A stretch of 64,000 nucleotides of DNA from Bugula neritina (taxonomy: Eukaryota; Bryozoa; Gymnolaemata; Cheilostomatida; Bugulidae), in the NCBI GenBank assembly GCA_964035545.1, contig OZ037767.1, positions 15,495,498-15,559,497 on the forward strand, in the 5' to 3' direction. The translations under genes and the position numbers were made by a program. The notes below the pieces were generated by a model. It searched no databases, had not been told where the DNA came from, and worked only from the letters and a program-made list of their open reading frames with translations. Below, piece after piece: positions 10,517-21,446 of the stretch; within the stretch, counting starts at the first letter, position 1, and every line of letters starts with the position of its first letter.

Positions 10517-13500
10517 TTCACCTTCGGTCTTAAAACTTGATACTTATACTGATAGTATTATATTTATTAATTTATTCTATAGTTGATATTTAAATTTACT
10601 TTGGACTTATTCTTAGTAACTTTTAGCCTCTGTCTTAGATTTTGTGAATACAGTTACTGATTACTATTACTATTAGTATTACTATTAGTATTAACGTTAG
10701 GCCTACTAGTCGAGCTACCGTTTCCTTTTGTGATTTTCAAATTAGCTCAAAGTTTGATTTAAAATATAATGATAAAATCTTTATCACATTATGCAGGCTT
10801 ACAGTTACTGTCAAAACTCAATTGGTAATCCTATTTATATTGATAAAAGCATCACCTATAACCAAATTGAAATGGTAAATGTGATTAAATGTAAATGAGT
10901 ATAATGATGAAATATTAATGTGAGTTCATATTGATTCTATAGTTGACTGACTTAGTTCTTCAGTAAGTTACTTTTAGTCTTATTTAGTGAGTAGTAACAC
11001 TAACTGAATGCATAAATAGTCTAAACTTTTTAATTTTATTATAAAGGATGAGCAAAAGTTTATTCATATTTTAAAGTAATTTATTGAATTCAAATTGATT
11101 TCATAGTAAATGTCTTTAATATATTCAGTTGCATTTAGCTAGCTTTTTTACTCAATTAAATGCCTGAGTGGTTAATAGTTATCGAAAGACATTGCTTCAA
11201 AATTGCCAATTGCAGATATGCTAGATATTCAAGTGCATAATGTGTAATTTTACTGATAATACTATGTTAATATAGAATAATACGATATTCTGTACATTTT
11301 AGAAAGTGGGCTTATGAGAACATTAGAGTGAAGACTTATACCTACACAACTCTACTACCTATCAATCTAACACTCCTAATGTAGACACTCTGAATTTTGG
11401 CTTGCAAGGTTATGGCTTGTGCTTATTTCATTCATAAAAAGGTTTGCAGTCTTTTAATGATGTGCTTAAAAATGTTCAACAATTTTTTTAATTTAAATTG
11501 TTCTGTTTAAATGTTGATAAAATGCAGGATGACAATTAACTGCTGCCATAATAGTACCACAAGACTGTTTAACCAACTATTTTTTTATAATATAACTGCG
11601 TATAGTTTCTAATCAAGCTACCGTTTTCTTTTGTTATTTAAAAAAATCAACATTGTACTTGCAGCTCTGAAATAGACAATAGATGGGTAGATTGGCAGAA
11701 TAGATGTCAAGTAGCGGCATCTATAATTGCTAGAAAATCAACTGATGATAGTGATGAAGCTTTTGCCACATACATGGTGTTATGTGTTCATACTCCGTAA
11801 ACTCATATTATGAAGACCAAGGAAGTAGAAAGATGAAAAGTGCCTTTTTTGCAAAAACCGTAGAAGCTACCTAATTTTCTTTTCTTGATAAGAGTTAATT
11901 CAAGCATAATGGTTGTATCCAGGCTCGATTTGTTACTGCATTTAATTAGTTTTTTTAAAATAATGTATTTGATGTTTTAAATGTGAATATTAATGCCTAA
12001 TAAAACTCAAAAGTTCTAATCGCTGATTTTATGTTTATATTTTCAACATCAATTGCTAAATTTAATTGCCGTTAGAGATTATAAAGATATTTATGAATGA
12101 ATCTCGAATGATCTCATAATAGTCAAATGATTTTCTCATAAGTGTTCTACTCATTAAGCAATAACTATGAAACAGCACAGCTCAATAGCTGCAGTTTGAT
12201 ATATTACACAATATATTAGAGGAGAGGAAGATATTCAATGTATAACAGGAAGCAGCTGCCATTTTGTTTTATATGACTTCCTGCTAACTTAGATGCCCAA
12301 TTTAAATATCTCAACACACAAATTTGCTGAAACATCCTCCTCTTTGCTGGAATTGTTGAACCTTTCAATCATTAAACAAAGTAAAAAGCAAATTGACAAA
12401 TAAATTAGACAAAAAGTTTGGCGGCCATATTTGACCTAATTTTATGTTGAGGCAGCATGAAATTTAATTTAACAGAAAGCCCAAACTTTCACAATTATTT
12501 TGATACCAAATTTGTCACTATTCCTATTATACAAAGACCCGTTGCTAAGGCTTGTAAATTGTAAACAAATAATTCTCAATTTATTCTAGAGTTGCCAACT
12601 TTAAACGCAATTTTCTCGAAACAGTAATTTAGAAATTCTAAAAACGTTAAAGTTTTTAAATACTGATATCTCGAGTTCTATTTATGCTAGAGACTTCAAA
12701 TAAAGTGCAAAATGTTCAAAAAAGTCTGCTCTATCACTCTATAGTAATAACTAAGTTTTCAACATTTTATATACATCCTTTGCTTTGTGGTGCCAGGTCA
12801 CATATAAAAATGTGATCATTAGGAATAACTATCATGAGGTATGATCTATGATTTGCATTATCTATATATAGTTTAATACCAATATGATATATTATTATTG
12901 CTGATAGTTTATGTTATAGTTAAATTTATACTTATCCTTACAGTTACCTATAGTAGCACTTATTAGTTATTTGTGGTAGCCAAACTAATGTTTAATATTA
13001 TTAAATTAAACTGAGTCTCATAAAAGTGTTACTAAGAATTTTAATTATAATCGCAATGGTGATCATATTACTTTATTATAATTATTATATTTTATCATTA
13101 ATGCTAAACTGAGTTAATGTATATACTTTGAGTTTTACTATTACTAATCATATTTACACTTATAGTAAAACTAAATATGCAAAAGTTATACTTATACTTT
13201 TACTATTAGTATTTCATTATCTCATCTCATCTCATCTAATTAATCTCACTCGGAGCGCTTTGGCTCCTTTATCGAGATGCAGTGGTGTATGAACAATTGT
13301 TTAAATTATCAGTAGTAAGGAAGAAAACCATTTTGTCTACGAGATAAGAATATAGTTAATTATGCTTTGATTCAAAGCTCAATAGCTAGTTACTGCCAGG
13401 AAAGAAAAAAAGGAAAAAAAAAAGCAAATAAATAAATAAATATACACCGCACAGCTTCAGATGATATAAAGCAGAGTCGGTGTAAAGTGCTTATAATCAG

Positions 13501-13554
13501 TTAGGCAAAGCAGCTAGAACTTACATCTAAGATTGCAGTCCCATTACTATTACC

Positions 13555-13665
13555 ACTAATACTACTATTAACACTAGTACTACTACTAGTACTAATACTA
13601 GTACTACTACTACTACTAGTACTACTACTAATACGTCTACTACTGTACTAGTACAACTACAAACT
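13555..13665. repeat. (ACT)n/(AGT)n trinucleotide patch
   Basis: Imperfect ACT repeats are interrupted by ACTAGT, making the patch partly self-complementary. Similar patches occur at 36527-36760 and 42135-42232. Confidence 0.7.
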
Positions 13666-15158
13666 TTGAAAATAACTGCAAGAGAGGTATGATTTAGTCT
13701 TTCTCTTTTTCTTAGTCTTACTGTGACTCTCAGCCGAAATGTAAAATAAAATTGTGAACTAATAAGTTAAACCCGAGGCCGAAATTTATTTATTTAAATT
13801 TAGACAATCTGAATCTTTGGCTCAATCCTTGAGTTTGACTATTAGTCTTAGTATTAGTATTACTATTAGTATTAGTATTACTATTACTATTAGTATTACT
13901 ATTAGTGTTATGATTGTGATTATCATTGGCATTATCATTATGTCATTATAATTTTGGTAATTCTAACATTAATCATAATCATAATATAAGTGGTAATGAT
14001 TAATGATAATTATTTTCATTTTGTAATCATAATGATAATCATATTGATGTAAATTTTGATGCAAAACCGAGATACTAAAACTAAAACTAAAAGTAAAAGT
14101 TATAAAATTAAATGATAAAATATTCTTATTATATTCATTAATATTATTATTAAATATATTATTTCATTAGAAAATAAGTTACAGCTTAGCATGATTGAAA
14201 TTCAGTAAAAATTAGTTTATCGACAGCGAACATGCACGCGTCTTGTCAACATTCGATTCGTAGTGCCATAGAGAAATCCAGATCACTGGTAGTACGACTA
14301 CTACAAATATTACTACCAGTATAACGGATTACAGATCCTTGGCGATTTCAGCTGTGAGTGACCTTCACCTTACATTCTTGTCACGTGCGCGGCATAAGAC
14401 TTAGTAGAGGGTATTATAAAGCGCTGAGCTGGAAAAGAAATATATTATAGGTAATATAATTATGGTAATATAGGTAATATTATTGAGGTAATTGGTATGG
14501 AGTATAGACCTATCACTGATAGTATCAGCTACCAGTTACTTAGTCTTACAGTTACTACTTTAACTTATAAATTACTACTCAACTGCTTGGAATCATTTGT
14601 CTTTGATCATATTCATATTGATATCATGGCATTGTCATTGTGATTGTAATAACTATTAATATTTTTAGTTCAACATCAATGCCGAACATATTGTAATAAC
14701 TAATAAGATAACCATAATGTTGATATATTTTGCTAATAGTTATAGTAATAGTAATTCAGTGTCACTCTCACTCTGTCACTGTCAGTGTGAGTGGTCGTGG
14801 ACTGGTGGAGTGAGACTCAGACTTAGAGACAGAGTGACTCCGAGTAAGTCTGAGTGTTGGTAATAATAATAGTCATATAAATTTAAATTATATTTACTTA
14901 TTACTGGCAATCACAATGGCAATAGTTATAGTAATAGTAACTTTCACTTACTCTTAAATCATTGAATCTGAACTTAAAGTAAAATTAAGCATTATGATTA
15001 TGATCATCATTATGATTATTTATGATTATACCTATGATTTTATTATGTTTAAATTAAAAATTAATATCATGATAACATCATAGTGATGAACATAATGATA
15101 AATGATAATATAAAAGTAAATCGATAAAATATACATTGATTTTGAATCATGGTGATAC

Positions 15159-15463
15159 TGTTATGATTTTCAGATTTAGGGTTGATGTGCTATCCAGAGA
15201 GTCTATTTATTTGCTATAGAACTGCACCAGGATAAGTCGAGTGAACGAGTATATTTTACACACAATTATACATTATAAAAACGATACATTATATTCAAAC
15301 AAGTTACACATCTAATCTATTTCACACTCTAGCTTCGACTGAGTTAACAGCGGGAAACTATAATCGCTGCTAACTATCAACTACGCTAATTGGCTATCCA
15401 TTGTTCCGGGTCAATTAGGCGACCCTACATGTTGTGCTGCTGGTAGTTCCACGAACCACCACA
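15159..15463 (-). repeat. 3' LTR of element 1
   Basis: 305 bp, TG...CA, matching 22320-22624 except for one visible G/C difference in the segment CAATTAGGCGACC versus CAATTACGCGACC. It lies next to the polypurine tract. Confidence 0.93.
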
Positions 15464-15479
15464 CCGCCCCCACCAGCAG
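15464..15479 (-). promoter_or_regulatory. polypurine tract of element 1
   Basis: On the minus strand CTGCTGGTGGGGGCGG abuts the TG of the 3' LTR. Element 2 has the closely similar CTGCTGGGGGGGACGG at 29021-29036 in the same place. This is the expected primer for plus-strand DNA synthesis. Confidence 0.8.
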
Positions 15480-15753
15480 AAAGCCATCTTTCTGATATAT
15501 ATATAAAAAAAAACATTCATTAGTAACCGCATACATCAGTGGACAAAAATAATACATAATATACAGGAAGAGACATAATAATAGACAGAGTCATTATAAC
15601 GATCCGTTGCATACAATTGGCCAGCTGTAGATAGACGAGGAATACTAGCTAGCTGTGGTGTTAGACAGGGGATAACCTGTTAAGCAGTCAAACATTTACA
15701 TGACATCTTGGTTTCTCCCAAGAGGCGGAGTTGGAGTACTCCGGGTAGTCTAA

Positions 15754-16541
15754 CTAGAGTCCTTGTTGGGCACGCCGGTGCTTGGCTTGGCATGTACGCA
15801 GTTTCCGTTTCATACGGCATACGGATCCCTTTAGCTGGAAGAGTCCTGTGGTAGTGTTAAGTAGATCTGGTGCCAGCTGGGTGAATTCTTCTTGTAATCG
15901 CAGGAGGCGTTCTTCTACTGTGGCTAGGCGGACTGGGTCTGGGGACGGTGTCCGTCTGCGGCGCAAGGGTGGACTGGGGGACCTGGTTCGTCTCTTCGTC
16001 GGGGTAGGGGAGATCTCTCCTTCTTCTGGATATGTGAATTCCTCGGGAGTGTATGTAATTTGAGGGCGGTCAGACACCAACGGGGATTGTTGGCGGGCGT
16101 TGTCTAACACACGTTGGAACCCCGAGGACAGAACGGCTAACAGCATGGCCTTCTTCACCAGAGGTCGTATAAGTGTGAGGAACTCCGGGTATAGCTTAGC
16201 GTCGACCACGTAGTTTTCTCCAGGGAAACAGCCCGTCGCTCGGTGTCTGGTGACGGGGTAGGGATACACATCATTGTACCCGCAGGGGCAGAATGTTAGT
16301 AGGAGATGAGCATTGACGTGTAGTTTAAGGGAGCGGTGAGAGGCGCAATCTTCACCACAGATCTGGCATCTCGTCCGTCCTCTGGACCCCCAGGCCGTTT
16401 CTATTTCTTCTTCTGTTTGTGGAGACACCCACCGCCAACGGCGGCGTAGTGGCTCAGGCCGGTCACCACTAGCATACTCCTCCGGATGCGGAGCGGGAAG
16501 TGTTCTATCCCGTACCCTGGTTGTAGCGGGTCGAGTGTAAT
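15754..16541 (-). CDS. extra 3' ORF of element 1: zinc-finger/coiled-coil protein, predicted spliced exon 2
   Basis: An open frame (16575 down to 15754, 273 codons) lies between pol and the 3' LTR. It has no ATG before its conserved part; a splice acceptor (ACTTTTTCAG) places the exon start at 16541. Joined to the Gag donor at 22246 it would make a protein of about 276 residues. It contains a C2H2 finger (C-x2-C-x12-H-x3-H, starting CQIC), then a CPCG...YPYPVTRH segment that may be a second metal-binding unit, an Arg/Ser/Pro-rich stretch, and a C-terminal heptad-like region (VEERLLRLQEEFTQLAPDLL). Element 2 has a homologue. It shows no signal peptide or membrane segment, so it is not a typical envelope. 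A nucleic-acid-binding accessory role is inference. Confidence 0.75.
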
Positions 16542-16566
16542 CTGAAAAAGTTTCAACAGTGTTAAT
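16541..16566 (-). promoter_or_regulatory. predicted splice acceptor for the extra ORF, element 1
   Basis: On the minus strand a TTAAC branch-like motif is followed by ACTTTTTCAG ending at 16542, then AT. The junction splits the GAT codon so that a G from the donor restores it. Element 2 has the same arrangement at 27966-27979. Confidence 0.6.
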
Positions 16567-16855
16567 ACAGTACACTGCCGTGTTGTCAGCTTGAACAGCT
16601 TGGCAACTCCTAATTCAGTTACCTCGTAGAGATTTATGGTAGTGAATAGTCAGATAGAACACGTATTGCAATGAGATTATAAAAATCTCTAAGTCAAACT
16701 GAGTTCTTACTACGGTATTTCACTAACCTATCTCCAGCTCGATTGACTCAGTGAGTCCGAGCTGAGCGATGCAATCTAGTTTCGTATTAAGATATAGTTA
16801 ACTCACCCCACGATCTGTTGTCGTAAGACATACTGAATGTGTGAAATGGTTTGAA

Positions 16856-17446
16856 CTACTGCTTAGAAACACGTCTACTCCTGACTGCATCAGCGTATGA
16901 AAAGATCGAGCAACGTGGTTGGGGTGCGTGATTAAGACTTTGTGCACCCGGCGGATGAATTTTGTTTCTATTTCCGCCGATACAAAAGTTGATATTTCCG
17001 TGGTGTTGACAACTCCCACATTTGCTCGATACTTTTCTCGTACGGTTTTCCCCTAGACTTTCATACGCGCCGCTTTTAACGCAGTCGCATATGAAGTCCT
17101 TCAAGTATGCGGGGGGTTGCCTCGTACGCTGTCCCCTTTCTAGGGGGGGTGACACGCTTGCCGGTTCGTTAGTAGGGGCCTCTAATGGCGTCTCTACTTC
17201 ACCGTTAGCGGTCACCTCTTCTTGTTCTCCGGATGGAGCCCCTCCCTCCGTGGGGGTTTGCACTTCCGGAACCGGTTCGGTTTCTGGAAGTGATGGAATT
17301 AGACTTGGCGGTGGCGGACACGCTTCTGTTGATAAAAGCTGCCGCTCCTCTCTCACCAAGTTTTCTTCCCGCGGTATGACCACTTCGTATTCAGGTCCAT
17401 GCCGCCGTCGCCCGCGCGTTGTTGTCTGCCTCCTGGGCTCTAACAA
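16856..17446 (-). pseudogene. Pol C-terminal tail, element 1
   Basis: An open frame of 196 codons continues Pol beyond the integrase after a frame change at a run of eight C (minus strand, near 17447-17456). It is Pro/Glu-rich, contains TRQPPAYLKDFICD, a segment typical of the region after gypsy integrases, and ends in a Cys/His-containing tail finishing FSYADAVRSRRVSKQ. The tail is conserved to the last residue in element 2 (ending 27669), so it was probably part of the functional ancestor. Confidence 0.7.
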
Positions 17447-17491
17447 CGGGGGGGGCTTCTCCCACTCTGTCGGGGCTAGCCCAATATGGTT

Positions 17492-18893
17492 TCAAGCGAG
17501 ACTCATTCTGGATAAACACCTGTCCTGAGCGCTCGATCTTGTACGTATGATTGGGCATAGCCTCGACTTCAGTTTATCAGCCTGTCCGCGACGCCTACGG
17601 TAATTGACCATCCACACCTTATCTCCCGTTTGATAGAGAGGTGGTTCATCGGAATCTTCGTGCCGCACCTTCCACTGCTGTTGGCGCAGTATATCGTGTG
17701 CGGCCTTCATCCGTTCCACTAGTTCACTGGCATACTCGTGAACCGAGTTGTCTTGCTCTGGAACGTGATAGGTGAGATGGTCAGGGACACGAGTCTCTCT
17801 CCCGAGCATCAAGAGGTTTGGGGTCTCACCAGTACTGGTGTGTGGGGTGCTACGGTATGCACGCATGACTTGCGGCAACACCGTATCCCATTCCTCTTGA
17901 CCTCGTCCAAGGAGGAGACTCCGGAGTGCATCACCTAGCATCCGGTTGTTGCGCTCCACCACCCCGTTACCTTGAGGGTGGTAGGGGGTGGTCCTGCTCT
18001 GATTTACTCCCCAGAGGTGGCAAAGGTCGCTCATCAGTTGAGACTGGAATTGAGCGCCTTGATCAGAGTGTATCTGTTCGGGGAGCCCAAAATAACAGAA
18101 TACATGTTGGTCTAGTGCCCTGGCCACTGTTGGGGCTGACGCATCTGGGATAGCCAGAGCATCCGCCCACCTAGTAAAGTGGTCGGTTAGTACTAGGATC
18201 CAATTATTGCCTCTGGGGGTCAGGGGCATGGGTCCGACTAGGTCTACAGCGACTACTTGCCAGGGCCTACCAGCATATAGCCTCCGCCGTCCTGCTTCAC
18301 CAGGGGGGCGGCTATGCTTACTGGCCTGGCAGATCTCACACTGTTTGACTCTGAGCCGGACGTCACGCTCCATTTGTGGCCAATACCACCGGAGTCGTAA
18401 TTTGGACATCACTCTCTTGACCCCTGCGTGGGCCTGTTTGTGAGTATCCCAAATCAACTCACGGCGGATGGCCGTGGGGCAGACTACCCTCTTCCTCTCC
18501 GGGTGTCTGCCGCTGGCGGCTAGAGAGATGGTTAATAACCCATCCTGCCCGATCCGCAGCGAGTCCCAACGCTGACAGTATAGCCGGAACTCGTATGCGT
18601 TCCTCGCTGGGTCGTCGCCCTTCCCTTTTGGCCCGGTATATGTCTGCCACGACTCCAGGCAGCTCTTCGTGGAGCTTCTTCAGCTCCCGAACATTACCGG
18701 CCAGTACAGGGTTGGCGCGGAGGTTTTGTACATCCTCCGGGGACTCATCAACTCTTTGCCTGGGTTGACCTTGGTCCCAGTCAAACGGTGCTCTGTGGTG
18801 AGCCAGCGTCTCCAACTCGCATCGCGGGGGACCTCCATCCCTCCTCTCGATGTTGAGACACTGTTTGCAACCTCCGTCAGGTTGGCGACTCAA
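17492..18893 (-). pseudogene. Pol linker and integrase, element 1 (broken)
   Basis: After the RNase H stop the frame resumes at 18893 and runs to 18459. A one-base shift near 18600 then moves the coding into the frame ending at 17492. The integrase has the H-H-C-C zinc-binding domain (H...H in HKQAHAGVK, CEICQ) and all three catalytic residues: D in VAVDLVGPM, D in SDQGAQF and E in VVERNN. Its C-terminal part appears to lack about ten residues and shifts frame near 17560. The core looks intact, but it cannot be translated as one chain from this copy. Confidence 0.8.
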
Positions 18894-18911
18894 CCCATCC
18901 GCATTGCTGTG

Positions 18912-21446
18912 TCATTTGCCCGGTCGATGTTCGATCCGGTACGAGAATTCAGCTAGGATTTCGAGCCACCGGGCGACCTGACTAGAGGGCTCTGCTCTCT
19001 TGCACAACCAGATCAGCGAGGCATGATCCGTACGCAGCCGGAACTTCCTGCCGTATAGGTATGGTCTGAAGTGCTTCACTGACTTGATTACTGCCAGCAG
19101 CTCCTTGCGGGTAGTGCAGTAATTTCGTTCAGCGGGTGAGAGAGACTTGCTGTAGTAGGCTACTACTACCTCTCGGCCTTCCTGCACTTGTGACAGCACA
19201 GCGCCAACATTTTGGTCACTGGCGTCCGTGTCGAGGATGTACTCCAGAGTGGGGTCTGGGTAGGCCAAGATGGGCGCCGTTAGTAGGCAGCCCTTGAGGC
19301 GGTCGAACGCTTCTTGTTCGACTGGGGTCCACTGCCACGTCACTCCCTTTGCGGTGAGCCGGTTTAACGGCTGGGCTATGCCCGCAAAGTCTGGTATGTA
19401 TTGCCTGTAATACCCTACCAGCCCCAAGAAAGCCCGGAGTCTGGTCAAGTCTTGGGGGGTGACCCAGTCTTCTACTGCCCGTACCTTTTCGGGATCCGTT
19501 GCCACGCCGTTTCGACCGACAACGTGCCCCAGGTACTTGACCTCCGGCTGCAATAGAGCGCACTTGGAAGGTTTGAGCTTAAGACCGGCACCTCGGAGTC
19601 TCTCGAAAACCTCCTGCAGACGACTGACATGTGTCTCGAAGTCTGGAGAGATTACGATGACATCATCGAGGTAGACCAGCAGTGTCTTCCAATGGAGTCC
19701 GCTAAGGACTTGTTCCATCAGCCTCTGGAAGGTGGCTGGGGCGGAGGTTAACCCGAAGGGCAGTACCTTCCACTTCCACAAACCGTCCCGTGTGATAAAC
19801 GCCGCTTTCTCCTGGGCGTCGGGACTCAGAGGAACTTGCCAATAGCCGCTTAGGAAGTCTAACGTACTGAAGTACTTGCTGCCGGCTAGGGCGTCCAATG
19901 ACTCGTCAATACGAGGTAGAGGGTAAGCGTCCTGTATGGTTACGCTATTGAGTTTGCGGTAATCCACACAGAACCGCCAACTGCCGTCTTTCTTCCGGAC
20001 CAGTACGACTGGCGAGCTCCACGCACTATGGGCGGGCTCTATCAGTCCCCGGTCCAGAAGATCCCGTACTTGTCGGCTAACTTCCTTCTCTTTTTCAGGC
20101 CCCAGTCTGCGTGTGGGCTGCCGGACAGGGACTGTCCCTGCAGTCAGCGGTATTTCGTGCCTGACAACTCCAGTCAGCCCCACGTCATGATCTCCGCTAC
20201 TGAACACATCACCGTAGTCGCGTAGCAACTTCGCCATGGCTTGGCGTTCCTTGTTGTTCGCGCAGCCGCCACTGGCTGTTCCGTATATCTCCCGGAGATG
20301 TGTTGGGACTGCCCCTCGTCCCTGAATAGGGCACTGAGGGAGTGCCTCTGTCGCATCACCCAGCGACGGGCCTACGTCTCCCTCCTGAACAGAGTGAAAA
20401 CGGCCCAGCATCGACCCAGCCGGGAGCTTGATAGGCTCGGTAAAGGGGTTGACGCACTGCACTAAGATCTCCCCTTGCTCAGTCAGCTGATTCAGACTGC
20501 TGGCAAGTTGGATCTTTTCGTGCGCGCCTTCAACCACCCCGAGTCCAGAGATCCGGCTATTATTCACCCTGCAGTGAATGGTAGCCCGGGAGTGGCCTGG
20601 TATGATACGGTTGCGTACCACTTGCACACCTCCCACTAAAGGGCGGCCGAACTTGTCGACGCAGGCGAGTTCCCGCCCGGACATCATCATTGCAGATCTG
20701 CTAAAATCTATGTGACATCCGTGCCGTTTAAGGAACGGCATCCCGAGGATAGCATCCTCCTTGAGCTGACTGACGATGAACGTCTCTTGGATCGTTTGAT
20801 CACGGACTCGTCCCGTCAGCTCAATTATACCATAGAAGGGAAGGCACGACCCGTCAGCTAGGGTGCCGTATTCCCCTTCGTATGATTCCATCTCGCCCCT
20901 GACCCTAGCACTGAGGGTGTCGAAGAGTTGGCGGCTTAAGAGGTTTGTGGTACAGCCCGAATCAATGAGGAAAGTAACAGCTTTGCCTTCCAGTTTACCG
21001 GGCAAGAAATAGCTGTTCCCATGGGGCTGCACCTGAACTCTCTCTTCAGGCCCTACTCTCGCAGGGAGTACCTCCCTCGCTTTGGGTCGCGAAGGAGGTC
21101 TCTTGGGGCGGTGGTAGGTAGGCCTCGGGGGTGCCGAGGTTAGATCCCCGGCTACCTTTGTGGGCTCCCATCCAGATTCTTGGACTCGTAGCCCTGTGAA
21201 TCTGTTGTGAAGGGGCATAGAAAAGGCAGCCGCGGGGCGAAGCCCCTTGCTGGTCCGTCGTGGCTGTTGCCACTGTTGGTTGCCAGTACGCGGTACCCGT
21301 CTGGGTGACCTGCGTTTCTTCTTCCCTGGGGGTTTCATCGTCGGCCCGCAGGAGGTGGGAACATCTGCGGGCCGCGGTAGTTTAACCCCTGATTTAGGAA
21401 GGGACAATATCGGCGGAAATGCCCTTGATTTCCGCACTCCCAGCAA
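18912..21446 (-). CDS. Pol protease-RT-RNase H, element 1
   Basis: An open frame in the -1 frame relative to gag, entered through the frameshift site at 21380-21386 rather than by its own ATG. It includes an aspartic protease (FLIDSGCTTNLLS), a conserved spacer, a reverse transcriptase with VDYRKLNS, LPFGLTSAPATFQ and the catalytic VYLDDV, and RNase H (TDASDQNVGAVLS and RTDHASLIWL). It stops at TGA 18914-18912, directly after HRPGK, where related proteins read on into NADGLSR. The TGA probably replaces TGG, since the downstream frame continues for another 140 codons. It overlaps gag by about 110 bp. Confidence 0.88.
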   Translation of the reverse strand: MLGVRKSRAFPPILSLPKSGVKLPRPADVPTSCGPTMKPPGKKKRRSPRRVPRTGNQQWQQPRRTSKGLRPAAAFSMPLHNRFTGLRVQESGWEPTKVAGDLTSAPPRPTYHRPKRPPSRPKAREVLPARVGPEERVQVQPHGNSYFLPGKLEGKAVTFLIDSGCTTNLLSRQLFDTLSARVRGEMESYEGEYGTLADGSCLPFYGIIELTGRVRDQTIQETFIVSQLKEDAILGMPFLKRHGCHIDFSRSAMMMSGRELACVDKFGRPLVGGVQVVRNRIIPGHSRATIHCRVNNSRISGLGVVEGAHEKIQLASSLNQLTEQGEILVQCVNPFTEPIKLPAGSMLGRFHSVQEGDVGPSLGDATEALPQCPIQGRGAVPTHLREIYGTASGGCANNKERQAMAKLLRDYGDVFSSGDHDVGLTGVVRHEIPLTAGTVPVRQPTRRLGPEKEKEVSRQVRDLLDRGLIEPAHSAWSSPVVLVRKKDGSWRFCVDYRKLNSVTIQDAYPLPRIDESLDALAGSKYFSTLDFLSGYWQVPLSPDAQEKAAFITRDGLWKWKVLPFGLTSAPATFQRLMEQVLSGLHWKTLLVYLDDVIVISPDFETHVSRLQEVFERLRGAGLKLKPSKCALLQPEVKYLGHVVGRNGVATDPEKVRAVEDWVTPQDLTRLRAFLGLVGYYRQYIPDFAGIAQPLNRLTAKGVTWQWTPVEQEAFDRLKGCLLTAPILAYPDPTLEYILDTDASDQNVGAVLSQVQEGREVVVAYYSKSLSPAERNYCTTRKELLAVIKSVKHFRPYLYGRKFRLRTDHASLIWLCKRAEPSSQVARWLEILAEFSYRIEHRPGK

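Larger units (their letters stand above)
9022..15154. other. AT-rich spacer with degenerate simple repeats
   Basis: No coding region is supported. The stretch is full of short degenerate repeats built from ATTAGT/ACTAAT and TAATGATAATC units (for example 10650-10690, 13840-13910, 13970-14050) and an (ACT)n/(AGT)n patch at 13555-13665. A perfect palindrome at 10400-10516 is listed separately. A GC-richer patch at 14220-14440 shares a short motif (ACGGATTAC.GATC) with the 3' UTR of the LINE, which is too little to call a copy. Confidence 0.6.

Noticed and set aside
15754-16575. Extra ORF as a retroviral envelope
   Set aside because: No signal peptide, furin-like site or membrane anchor; zinc-finger and coiled-coil features instead.
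17022-17528. 168-codon plus-strand open frame inside element 1
   Set aside because: Antisense shadow of the Pol tail, which is conserved in element 2 on the other strand.
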